From Streptomyces violaceusniger (GTDB taxonomy: Bacteria > Actinomycetota > Actinomycetes > Streptomycetales > Streptomycetaceae): 64,000 nt of DNA. The notes below the pieces were generated by a model, which was given only the letters and a program-made list of their open reading frames with translations, did no database searches and had not been told where the DNA came from. Below are positions 27,036 to 37,396 of this stretch, piece by piece; within the stretch, counting starts at the first letter, position 1; each line of letters opens with the position of its first letter. The DNA lies in the NCBI GenBank assembly GCA_005405945.1, contig BJHW01000001.1, forward strand, positions 2,108,001 through 2,172,000. Reading direction: 5' to 3'. Made by a program: the position numbers and the translations under genes.

Positions 27036-28591
27036 TCACTTCTCCAGCACCGCCATGGCCGCGTTGTGCCCGGGGACCCCGCTCACCCCGCCGCCGCGCA
27101 CCGCGCCCGCGCCGCACAGCAGCACATTGGCGTGGCGCGTCTCCACGCCCCAGCGGCCGGTGCCCTCCTGGGCGTACGGGAAGGCCAGGTCCCGGTGGAA
27201 GATGTTGCCGCCGGGCAGCCGCAGGTCGGCGTCCAGGTCCAGCGGGGTCTTGGCCTCGATGCACGGGCGCCCGTCGGCGTCCCGGGCCAGACAGTCGGTG
27301 ATCGGCTCGGCCAGATGGGCGTCCAGCTCCGCGAGGGTGGCGCGCAGCAGCGCGGTGCGCGCCGCGTCGTTGTCCTCGGTGAACAGCCGGGCGGGGGTGT
27401 GCAGTCCGAACAGGGTCAGGGTCTGATAGCCCTCGCGCGCGAGCTCCGGGCCGAGGATCGACGGATCGGTCAGCGAGTGGCAGTAGATCTCCGACGGCGG
27501 CCGGTGCGGCAGCTCCCCCGCGGCCGCCTGGCGGTACGCCTCCTCCAGCGCGCCGTACCCCTCGGCGATGTGGAACGTCCCGGAGAACGCCTCGCGCGGG
27601 TCCACCTCGCGGTCGCGCAGCGCGGGCAGCCTGCGCAGCAGCATGTTCACCTTGAGCTGCGCCCCTTCGGCGGGCGGCGCGGGCGGCTCCTCGCCCAGCA
27701 GTCGGGCCAGCTCGCGCGGGGCGGCCCCGACGAGCACGTACCGGGCGGCCGCGGTGCCCTCCCCGCCTCGCCCTCGTACCGCACCTCCGCCGAGGTGCCG
27801 TCGGTGGCGATCGACGTGACCTCGCGCCCGGTGGCGATCCGCGCGCCCGCCGCGCGGGCGGCGTCGGCGAGGGCGTCGGTGAGCGCGCCCATGCCGCCGA
27901 CGGGAACGTCCCAGTCCCCGGTGCCGCCGCCGATCACGTGGTAGAGGAAGCAGCGGTTCTGACGCAGCGACGGGTCGTGGGCCCGGGCGAAGGTGCCGAT
28001 GAGCGCGTCGGTGAGGACCACGCCCCGGACGAGGTCGTCGTCGAACGCGGCCTCGATCGCCTCCCCCAGCGGCCGCTCGAACAGCGCCTGCCACGCCGCG
28101 TCGTCCCCGATCCGCGCCCGCAGCTCCTCCCGGGTGGGCAGCGGCTCGGTCAGCGTGGGGAAGACCCGCTCGGCGACGCGCCGGGTCATGCCGTAGAACC
28201 GCTCCCAGGACACGTACTCGCGCTCCGACCCGGTCAGCCGCTCGAACGCGGCGCGCGTCCGGCCGGTGGCGGCGGTGTCCACCAGCAGCCCGGTGGGGCG
28301 CCCGCCCCGGACGTCGGGCGTGTACGAGGACACCGCGCGCTTGCGCACCGCGAAGCGCAGTCCGAGGTCGTCGACGATCCGCCGCGGCAACAGGCTGACC
28401 AGGTAGGAGTAGCGCGAGAGCCGTGCGTCCACCCCGGGAAAGGGCCGCGTGGACACGGCCGCGCCACCGGTGTGGCCAAGCCGCTCGAGCACCAGCACGC
28501 TCCGCCCGGCACGGGCGAGGTACGCGGCGGCGACCAGACCGTTGTGACCACCGCCGACGATGACGACGTCGTACGCATCGCTGTGAGACAT
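27036..28591 (-). CDS. FAD-dependent phytoene-desaturase-like oxidoreductase, apparent frameshift
   Basis: Starts at MSHSDAYDVVIVGGGHNGLVAA, a Rossmann FAD-binding motif, followed by LVLERLGHTGGAAVS. The frame breaks at the CCCC run 27761-27764. One added base fuses it to a C-terminal half containing PSEIYCHSLTDPS, a TPLDLDADLRLPGGNIFHRDL segment and the closing GAGAVRGGGVSGVPGHNAA motif, giving 518 residues. This is the PYROXD2-like branch of carotenoid-dehydrogenase-type flavoproteins. The substrate is unknown; no carotenoid genes are near. Downstream and co-directional with the Ser/Thr kinase. Confidence 0.8.
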
Positions 28592-28676
28592 GCCCTCTGG
28601 TTAGCACGCGGTGATAGCCGGGACCAGGCCGCCCGGAGGTCACCTCGGCCCCAGGCGGCACCGCCGCCGCCGAAGG

Positions 28677-30944
28677 TCACCTCCGCCGCGCCCGCCGCCC
28701 CGCCGTCTCGGCCGCCCCAGCCGTCTCAGGCGCCTCGGCCGTCTCGGGCGCCTCGCCCGTCTCCTCGCTGCGGCCCAGCCGCTCCAGGCAGTGCGCCTCG
28801 TCGTCGCGGCTGACCAGGGTGTCGGGGTGGTCGGGACCGAGGACACGCACGCGGGCCCGGGTCACCCGGCGGTAGTCGGCCAGCGCGTCGGACCAGCGGC
28901 CGAGCCAGCCCAGGGCGACGGCCACCTCACGACGGCTGACCAGGGTGTCCGGGTGGTCCGGGCCCAGGGCGCGCTCGCGCAGGGCGCAGACCTCCCGCGC
29001 CTCGGCGAGCGCCTCCTCCCAGCGGCCCAACCGCCCCAGGCCGACGCCGAGGCCGTGCCGGGCGCGCAGGGTCTCCGGATCGGCCGGGCCCTGGGCGCGG
29101 GTGCGGTCCTCGACCAACGCACGGTAGACCGCGAGGGCCTCCTCGCCCCGGTCCAGCCACCCCAGGCCGACGCCGATCTCGTAGCGGGCGGCGAGGGTGT
29201 CGGGGTGGTGGGGGCCGAGGGTGCGGGCGCGGGCGGCGGCCACCTCGCGGAAGACGCCCAGGGCCTCGCCCCAGCGGTCGAGGCGGCCGAGGGCGCATGC
29301 CACCTCGTAGCGGGTGACCAGCGTGTCGGGGTGGTCGGGGCCCAGCACCCGGGCGCGGGCCGCGGCCACCCGCTCCGCCATCCGGTACGCCTCCTCCCGG
29401 CGCCCCAGACAGCCCAGGTTGAAGGCGAGGTTGTGGCGGCAGCGCAGGGTGTCGGGGTGGTCGGCGCCCACGGTCCGCTCGCGGGCGGCGAGCACGGCCG
29501 TGTAGACGTCCTGGGCCTCGGGGAAGCGGCCGAGGCGGCCCAGGGTGAACGCGGTCTCCTGGCGGGCGGCGAGGGTGTCCGGATGGTCGGGGCCCAGAAC
29601 GCGCCGACGGCCCGCCGCGACCCGCTCGTACTCGCGCAGCGCGTCGCCGGGGCGGCCCAGCATCCCGAGGGCGAAGGCGATCTCGTAGCGGCTGGCGAGG
29701 GTGTCGGGGTGGTCGGCGCCCAGCGCACGCTCGCGCTCGGCGGCCAGCGCGCGGTGGGTTTCCACGGCCTCCGTCCAGCGGCCCGCCCGCCCCAGGCCCA
29801 GCGCCGCGCGGTGCCGCTCGGCGAGCCGGGCCCGTACCCCGGGCGGGGTCGGCGGGGCGGGGTGCGCGGGGACGCGGTCGCCGGTCCAGGCGCCGGTCAG
29901 CGCGGCCGCCGCGTCGGGCGGGGTCGCCGACAGCAGTCCCACGCCGCCGGTGTGCGCCTTGGTCCCGGTGGTCATACGGCGGGCCCAGCCAGGGAGGCGC
30001 GGAGCCGGCGGCCCGGCGGTCAGAAGGCCCGGAGCCAACGGTCCCGCGACCGGGGGCGCGCCACGCGGCTCGGGAAACGGCGGCGGCCGCCGGGATGCGC
30101 GCCCCGGGGCGATCCGACCGGCGAACTCGGCGGCGTCGCGCGGACGGTCCTCCGGGGTCTTGGCCAGCAGATCGAGGACGGCGCGCTCGAACCGCTCGGG
30201 GAGTTCGGGCCGGCGGCGGCGCGGCGGGGTGGGCGGGGTGTGGCGGTGGCCGACGAGGATCGCCCAGGCGTCGTCGAGGGCGAACGGCGGCGCCCCCGTG
30301 GCCAGTTCGTAGAGCACACAGCCCAGCGAGTACAGATCGCTGCGGTGGTCGACCGGGTCGCCCGCGATCTGCTCGGGCGACATGTAGTGCGGGGTGCCCA
30401 TGGCGACGCCGGTGCCGGTGAGCCGGGAGGTGAAGCCGACGTCATCGCCGAGGCGGGCGATGCCGAAGTCGCAGAGCTTCACGGTGCCGTCGGTGAGCCG
30501 CATGATGTTGGCCGGCTTCAGATCGCGGTGCACCACGCCCTGGCCATGGGTGTAGGCGAGGGCGTCGGCCACCTGCTCGGCGATGTCCAGCACCTCGGGG
30601 ACCGGCAGCGGTCGGCGCGCGTTGTCGCTCAGCAGCCGGCCGAGGTCACGGCCCTCCAGCAGCTCCATGACCAGGTAGAGCACGCCCTCGTGCTCACCGA
30701 AGTCATGCACCACGGTGACCCCGCGGTGCTGCAGCGCGGCGGCGACCCGCGCCTCCCGGCGGAACCGCTCGCGCACCACACCGGTGAACGAGGGGTCGTG
30801 CCGCGACCCCAGCGGTTTGAGGCATTTGACGGCGACGCGGCGGCCGAGCGACTCGTCCCGCGCCCGCCACACCTCGCCCATTCCCCCGCGCCCGATCCGG
30901 TCCAGGAGCCGATATCGGCCCTGGATCAGCTTGATGTCCGCCAT
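28677..30944 (-). CDS. Ser/Thr protein kinase (Hanks type) with TPR repeats
   Basis: ATG 30944 (MADIKLIQG) follows GGGGGAGC; the extended frame adds an unlikely Arg-rich leader. The kinase domain (about 10-270) has GRGGMGEVW, VAVKCLK, HRDLKPANIM, DFGIAR and GTPHYMSPEQ, so all catalytic residues are present. A Pro/Ala linker to about residue 380 is followed by about eight 42-residue tetratricopeptide units of the kinesin-light-chain type, most with a LGPDHPDTL motif. No transmembrane segment is seen, so it is likely cytosolic, with the TPRs binding a partner. The repeats also appear at DNA level as 126-bp units. Confidence 0.9.
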   Translation of the reverse strand: MADIKLIQGRYRLLDRIGRGGMGEVWRARDESLGRRVAVKCLKPLGSRHDPSFTGVVRERFRREARVAAALQHRGVTVVHDFGEHEGVLYLVMELLEGRDLGRLLSDNARRPLPVPEVLDIAEQVADALAYTHGQGVVHRDLKPANIMRLTDGTVKLCDFGIARLGDDVGFTSRLTGTGVAMGTPHYMSPEQIAGDPVDHRSDLYSLGCVLYELATGAPPFALDDAWAILVGHRHTPPTPPRRRRPELPERFERAVLDLLAKTPEDRPRDAAEFAGRIAPGRASRRPPPFPEPRGAPPVAGPLAPGLLTAGPPAPRLPGWARRMTTGTKAHTGGVGLLSATPPDAAAALTGAWTGDRVPAHPAPPTPPGVRARLAERHRAALGLGRAGRWTEAVETHRALAAERERALGADHPDTLASRYEIAFALGMLGRPGDALREYERVAAGRRRVLGPDHPDTLAARQETAFTLGRLGRFPEAQDVYTAVLAARERTVGADHPDTLRCRHNLAFNLGCLGRREEAYRMAERVAAARARVLGPDHPDTLVTRYEVACALGRLDRWGEALGVFREVAAARARTLGPHHPDTLAARYEIGVGLGWLDRGEEALAVYRALVEDRTRAQGPADPETLRARHGLGVGLGRLGRWEEALAEAREVCALRERALGPDHPDTLVSRREVAVALGWLGRWSDALADYRRVTRARVRVLGPDHPDTLVSRDDEAHCLERLGRSEETGEAPETAEAPETAGAAETAGRRARRR

Positions 30945-30966
30945 GCTCCCCCTGCCCCGGCGGAAG

Positions 30967-31916
30967 TCAGCTCCCGCCGCCCCCGTGGAGACCGGCCGTG
31001 CACGGCCGCGCACCCGCCGCATCCCCGCTGTCCAGTATGGCCGCGTTTCTGCGCAGTTTGTAGGGCGAGGGGCGGCTGCCCGGGCCGAGCCGTTCGACCG
31101 CCCGCAGGATGTGCTTCGGCGGCAGCTGCCAGCGGGCCGTGGGCGGGATGCAGCGCAGTGCCCTGCCCATCACCCGCAGCCTGCGGGTGACCACCCGCGG
31201 CGGGGGCGCCGGGCGCCCGTACAGCGCGTGGGCGTACGGGGCAGGGTCCCGTAGGCGAGCGAGGCGAAGCGCCCCCAGATCACCTCGCGCGCCGGGACGA
31301 GCAGGGCATGGACCGGGGGCCGCCGCAGAAAGGCGTCCACCTCGCGGGCCTCGGGGGTGGCGGCGAGTTCGGGGCGCACCGTGGCGAAGTACGCGGCGAG
31401 CGCCGCCGTATCGGCCGGTACCTCGGCGGGGTCGAGGCCGACCAGCCGGGCGGACACCACGTTCTCGGCGACATAGGCGTCCGCCTGTGCGTCGGTGAGC
31501 GGATAGCCGGAGCGCCGCACCACGTGAAGGTAGGAGTCGATCTCGGCGCAGTGCACCCACAGCAGCAGCTCGGGCTCGTCGACGCCGTGCCGGACCCCGG
31601 TGACCGGGTCGGTCAGGGAGAGCCTGCGGTGAATGCCCCGGACCTTGGCGCCCGCCCGCTCGGCCGCCTCGGTGGTGCCGTAGGTGATGGTGGCGACGAA
31701 CCGCGCGGTGCGCAGCAGCCGCCCCCAGGCGTCCTCGCGGAAGTCGGAGTTCTGGGTGACGCCGCGCACCGCGAGCGGGTGCAGCGCCTGGAGGTACAGG
31801 GCGCGCACCCCCGCGATCCACATCACCGGGTCGCCGTGCATCTGCCAGGTGACCGACCGGGGGCCGTAGAGCCCCGGGTCGCCGTCCGATCCGCCCCGCC
31901 GTATGGCCGCCGCCAT
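30967..31916 (-). CDS. DUF2236/MpaB-type oxygenase, apparent frameshift
   Basis: ATG 31916 lies 8 bases after GGAGG. The N-terminal part contains YGPRSVTWQMHGDPVMWIAG, DAWGRLLRTARFVATITYGT and PELLLWVHCAEIDSYL, typical of the DUF2236 family. The frame breaks at the GGGG run 31238-31241; one added base restores PYAHALYGRPAPPP and the RxMRxLP-like C-terminus, giving about 316 residues. Relatives include latex-clearing protein and MpaB, heme enzymes that oxidise hydrophobic substrates. It ends 23 bases before the kinase start and may be cotranscribed with it. Substrate unknown. Confidence 0.78.
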
Positions 31917-31959
31917 GGCCACCACCTCCCGACGGCCAGCCTACGGAGTGTCCGGCGGA

Positions 31960-32007
31960 CCACGCGGCGGGGCCGCATAGCGATCCACGCGGCGGAGCCG
32001 CATATCG
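31960..32007. repeat. two copies of a 23-bp near-identical repeat
   Basis: The bases at 31960-31982 and 31985-32007 match at 21 of 23 positions. They lie in the promoter region of the DUF2236 gene. Confidence 0.75.
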
Positions 32008-32126
32008 TCAGGTGTCGGGAAGGGGAGCAGCCCGCCGCAGGCGGCAAGACGTGCCGGACAAGCCCTAGGCGTGCCCTACGCGTGCCCTGGGCGTCAGCGG
32101 GCCCCGGGGCGGGACCGCCCCGGGGC

Positions 32127-32543
32127 TCACTTCTTGAGCGGCTGGGTGAAGCGCAGCAGATTCCCGGCGGGGTCGCGGAAGGCGCAGTCGCGGACGCCGT
32201 AGGGCTGGTCCATGGGCTCCTGCAGCACCTCGCCGCCCGCGGCGCTGACGCGCTCGAAGGTGGCGTCGCAGTCGTCCGTGGCGAAGATGACGCCGCGCAG
32301 CAAGCCCTTGGCCATCAGCTCCGCCATGGTCTGTCTGTCGGCCGGGGAGGCGTTCGGGTCGGCGAGGGGCGGTTCCAGGACGATGTTCACGTCCGGCTGC
32401 GACGGCGACCCGACGGTGACCCAGCGCATCCCCTCGAACCCCACGTCATTGCGGACCTCGAGGCCGAGCACATCGCGGTAGAAGGCGATCGCCCTGTCGT
32501 GGTCGTCGACGGCGATGAAGCATGTGGAAAGGGTGATGTCCAT
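32127..32543 (-). CDS. VOC/glyoxalase-fold protein 1
   Basis: ATG 32543 (MDITLSTCFIAVDDHDRAIAF) gives 138 residues; the longer frame runs back into the AraC gene and is rejected. Two beta-alpha-beta-beta-beta units are visible, with the FYRDVLGLEVRND and GVRDCAFRDPAGNLLRFTQ motifs of the vicinal-oxygen-chelate superfamily. Such proteins handle metal-assisted isomerisation, extradiol cleavage or drug binding, and the reaction here is unknown. It follows an AraC-type regulator by 10 bases and has a paralogue at 33117 with a related leader sequence. Confidence 0.85.
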   Translation of the reverse strand: MDITLSTCFIAVDDHDRAIAFYRDVLGLEVRNDVGFEGMRWVTVGSPSQPDVNIVLEPPLADPNASPADRQTMAELMAKGLLRGVIFATDDCDATFERVSAAGGEVLQEPMDQPYGVRDCAFRDPAGNLLRFTQPLKK

Positions 32544-32553
32544 ACCGCTCACG

Positions 32554-32982
32554 CTACGGCCGAGCGGCGACACTCGCTTCTCCGTTCCTGACCGGCCGCG
32601 TGTAGATCTTGGCCATGCACGCAGGGATGGCGGCGCCATGATCATGGTCACGGCCCCGGTACGCGCTCGGGCTCTCGCCGACCAGCTGTGTGAAGCGCGA
32701 GCTGAACGACCCCAGCGAGGTACAGCCGACCGCGATGCAGACCTCGGTCACCGTGAGGTCGCCGCGCCGCAGCAGCGCCTTGGCCCGCTCGATGCGGCGG
32801 GTCATCAGATAGCTGTACGGGCTCTCGCCGAAGGCGGCGCGGAAGCTGCGCGAGAAGTGGCCCGGCGACATCAGGGCGCCCCGCGCCAGCGCCGGGACGT
32901 CGAGCGGCTCGGCGTAGTCGCGGTCCATCCGGTCGCGGGCCCGCCGCAGCCGGACGAGGTCATCGAGATCCTGCCGTTTCAC
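32554..32982 (-). CDS. AraC-family transcriptional regulator
   Basis: 142 residues consisting mainly of the double-HTH AraC DNA-binding domain (PLDVPALARGALMSPGHFSRSFRAAFGESP, then LTVTEVCIAVGCTSLGSFSSRFTQLVGESPSAYR). There is no separate ligand-binding domain, as in SoxS-like members. The C-terminal tail (RPVRNGEASVAARP) is encoded by DNA that doubles as the leader of the downstream VOC gene. It is cotranscribed with VOC1 and divergent from VOC2. Its likely targets are both VOC promoters. Confidence 0.87.
   Translation of the reverse strand: MKRQDLDDLVRLRRARDRMDRDYAEPLDVPALARGALMSPGHFSRSFRAAFGESPYSYLMTRRIERAKALLRRGDLTVTEVCIAVGCTSLGSFSSRFTQLVGESPSAYRGRDHDHGAAIPACMAKIYTRPVRNGEASVAARP
32576..32591 (-). 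promoter_or_regulatory. VOC leader motif TCAGGAACGGAGAAGC
   Basis: On the minus strand this 16-mer ends 32 bases before the VOC1 start. It matches 15 of 16 bases of the motif that ends 33 bases before VOC2 (33068-33083). It lies inside the 3' end of the AraC gene. Probable site for the AraC regulator or a shared promoter. Confidence 0.55.
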
Positions 32983-33040
32983 CGGCCCAGTTTCCCACAG
33001 CGCCGCCGTGACCGGTGTGGATCGACAATCACCCGCGTCC

Positions 33041-33083
33041 GGACCGATCAGGACCGATCAGGACCGATCAGGAATGGAGAAGC
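33041..33083 (+). promoter_or_regulatory. GGACCGATCA x3 plus TCAGGAATGGAGAAGC before VOC2
   Basis: Three exact 10-base repeats (33041, 33051, 33061) run straight into a 16-base motif shared with the VOC1 leader. The spacing of one helical turn suggests cooperative binding of the adjacent AraC protein. Confidence 0.6.
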
Positions 33084-33116
33084 CCCGGTCGCGGAGGCGT
33101 GGCTAGCGTCTGCGCC

Positions 33117-33527
33117 ATGGACCTCACCATTCACTGGACGTTCCTTCCGCATGACGACCCCGACGCCTCCCTGGCCTTCTACCGCGACACCCTCGGCTTC
33201 GAAGTCCGTAGGGACGTCGGGGACGGCGGGATGCGCTGGATCACGGTCGGCCCCGCCGGCCGGCCCGAGACATCCATCGTGCTGGAGCCTCCGGCCCTCG
33301 GCCCCGGCATCACCGACGACGAGCGCCGCACCGTCGTGGAGATGATGGCCAAGGGCAGCTACGCCCGTATCACCCTGGCCACCGCCGACCTCGACGGCGT
33401 CTTCGAGCGGGTGCGGACCAGCGGCGCGGAGGTAGTCCAGGAGCCGACCGCACAGCCGTACGGGATCCGCGACTGCGCCTTCCGCGACCCCGCGGGCAAC
33501 ATGATCCGCATCAACGAGGTGCGCTGA
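33117..33527 (+). CDS. VOC/glyoxalase-fold protein 2
   Basis: 136 residues from ATG 33117. It parallels VOC1 along its whole length: FYRDTLGFEVRRDVGDGGMRWITVG against FYRDVLGLEVRNDVGFEGMRWVTVG, and GIRDCAFRDPAGNMIRINEV against GVRDCAFRDPAGNLLRFTQ. The two are clearly paralogues from a local duplication with inversion or a divergent copy. The same reaction class is unknown. Regulation is probably shared through the leader motif and the triple repeat upstream. Confidence 0.85.
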   Translation: MDLTIHWTFLPHDDPDASLAFYRDTLGFEVRRDVGDGGMRWITVGPAGRPETSIVLEPPALGPGITDDERRTVVEMMAKGSYARITLATADLDGVFERVRTSGAEVVQEPTAQPYGIRDCAFRDPAGNMIRINEVR

Positions 33528-33602
33528 GCCGCAGGCGAAAAGGCCATGACCTGCGCATCGGACGTATTGTTCGAAGCCGGTCAGGTCGATTCGGGCGACA
33601 CC

Positions 33603-33630
33603 GGCGGGGGCCGTGCGGGCGGCCCCCGCC
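33603..33630 (+). other. hairpin just upstream of the UvrA-like gene RBS
   Basis: GGCGGGGGCC, an 8-base loop and GGCCCCCGCC form a perfect 10-bp stem ending 9 bases before the GGAGAG site of the 33651 start. It may terminate VOC2 transcripts or modulate UvrA-like translation. Confidence 0.5.
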
Positions 33631-33650
33631 CGAACAGATGGAGAGACACC

Positions 33651-36044
<2,394 letters not shown>

Positions 36045-36058
36045 CCGGGATCCTTACG

Positions 36059-36094
36059 GGGTGCGCCGCCGTGCGGCGGCTCAGCGGCGCACCC
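36059..36094. terminator. hairpin between convergent UvrA-like and acyl-CoA dehydrogenase genes
   Basis: GGGTGCGCCGC pairs perfectly with GCGGCGCACCC over a 14-base loop. It overlaps the 3' end of the acyl-CoA dehydrogenase gene and lies 15 bases after the UvrA-like stop. Confidence 0.55.
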
Positions 36095-37259
36095 GTGGCA
36101 TCCCCAGCCCGATCCAGGAGATGATCTCCCGCTGGATCTCGTTGTTGCCGCCGCCGAAGGTGAAGACGACGCTGCTGCGGTAGCCGCGCTCCAGCTCTCC
36201 GTGGAGGACCTCGCCCGCCGAGCCCTCCTTGAGCGGTCCGGCGGCCCCGACGATCTCCATCAGCCAGGCGTAGGCGTCCCGGCGCGCCTCGGAGCCGTAC
36301 ACCTTGACGGCGGAGGCGTCCTGCGGGGTGAGGGCCTCCCGCTCGAGGGCCTCCACCATCTGCCAGTTGAGCAGCTTCATGGCGTCCAGCCGGGCGTGGG
36401 TGCGGGCCAGTCGGCCGCGCACCCAGCCCAGGTCGATCACCCGGCGGCCGTCGGGGAGCTTGGTGTCGGCGGCCCACTGGCGGACGCCGCGCAGGGCGCG
36501 GATGGCCATGGTGCCGTGGGCGGCGAGGGTGACCCGCTCGTAGTTGAGCTGGGTGGTGATCATGCGCCAGCCCTCGTTCTCGGCGCCGACGCGGCGGGTG
36601 GCCGGGACCCGGATGTTCTCGTAGTAGCTGGCGGTGGTGTCGTGGGAGGCGAGGGTCTTGATGAGGGTGGAGGAGTAGCCGGGGTCGTCGGTCGGGACCA
36701 GCAGGATGCTGATGCCCTTGTGGGGTTTGGCGTCGGGGTCGGTGCGGACCGCGAGCCACACCCAGTCGGCGGTGTCGCCGTTGGTGGTCCAGGTCTTCTG
36801 GCCGTTGACGATGTATGCGTCGCCGTCGCGCACCGCGCGGGTCTTGAGCGAGGCGAGGTCGGTACCGGCGTCGGGCTCGCTGTAGCCGATCGCGAAGTCG
36901 ATCTCGCCGGAGAGGACCCTGGGCAGGAAGTACGCCTTCTGCTCCTCGGTGCCGTACCGCATGATCGTGGGCCCGACCGTGTTGAGCGCCATCAGCGGCA
37001 GCGGCACCCCGGCCTGGGCCGCCTCGTCGAAGAAGATGAACTGCTCGACCGGGCCGAGTCCGCGCCCGCCGTACTCCTGTGGCCAGCCCACCCCCAGCCA
37101 GCCGTCGGTGCCGAGCCGGCGGATGGTCTCGCGGTAGAACCGCTTCTGCCCGGCGGAGTCGGCGTAGCGGGCGTAGGCGTCATCGGGGACCAGTTCGGCG
37201 AAGTACGCGCGCAGCTCATCGCGCAACCGCCGCTGATCAGGGGTGTATTCGAGGTCCAC
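36081..37259 (-). CDS. acyl-CoA dehydrogenase (FadE-type)
   Basis: GTG 37259 (VDLEYTPDQRRLRDELRAYF) follows AGGAGGGG. 392 residues. Motifs of the family are intact: FAIGYSEPDAGTDLASLKTRA (FAD/substrate loop), GQKTWTTNG, and VVFTFGGGNNEIQREIISWIGLGMPR at the C-terminus. It oxidises an acyl-CoA to the 2-enoyl-CoA using FAD. The TFGGGNNEIQ variant and 390-residue length match FadE proteins of mycobacterial steroid side-chain pathways, which often work as heterodimers. Here no second subunit is adjacent. A KstR-like box lies 68 bases upstream, which ties it to the block at 16-27 kb. Confidence 0.87.
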   Translation of the reverse strand: MDLEYTPDQRRLRDELRAYFAELVPDDAYARYADSAGQKRFYRETIRRLGTDGWLGVGWPQEYGGRGLGPVEQFIFFDEAAQAGVPLPLMALNTVGPTIMRYGTEEQKAYFLPRVLSGEIDFAIGYSEPDAGTDLASLKTRAVRDGDAYIVNGQKTWTTNGDTADWVWLAVRTDPDAKPHKGISILLVPTDDPGYSSTLIKTLASHDTTASYYENIRVPATRRVGAENEGWRMITTQLNYERVTLAAHGTMAIRALRGVRQWAADTKLPDGRRVIDLGWVRGRLARTHARLDAMKLLNWQMVEALEREALTPQDASAVKVYGSEARRDAYAWLMEIVGAAGPLKEGSAGEVLHGELERGYRSSVVFTFGGGNNEIQREIISWIGLGMPRVRR

Positions 37260-37327
37260 GGCCCCTCCTGGAGTCTCGCGTGCGCCATGACGGCGGGCTG
37301 GGAGCGTCCTGGGATCGAGGGGCACGG

Positions 37328-37341
37328 TAGAACGTGTTCCA
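37328..37341. promoter_or_regulatory. KstR-like operator TAGAACGTGTTCCA
   Basis: An exact match to TnnAACnnGTTnnA with a nearly perfect palindrome AGAACGTGTTC(C), in the promoter of the acyl-CoA dehydrogenase gene. It is closer to the classical KstR site than the copy at 19796. Confidence 0.65.
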
Positions 37342-37357
37342 ACAATACGGAAGGGCC

Positions 37358-37385
37358 GTGGACCGGGCCGGTCGGCCCGGTCCAC
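37358..37385 (-). terminator. hairpin after the glycosyltransferase/PPOX gene
   Basis: GTGGACCGGGCC, loop GGTC and GGCCCGGTCCAC form a perfect 12-bp stem, 12 bases after the minus-strand stop at 37397. Confidence 0.7.
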
Positions 37386-37396
37386 CGCCTTGAGTC

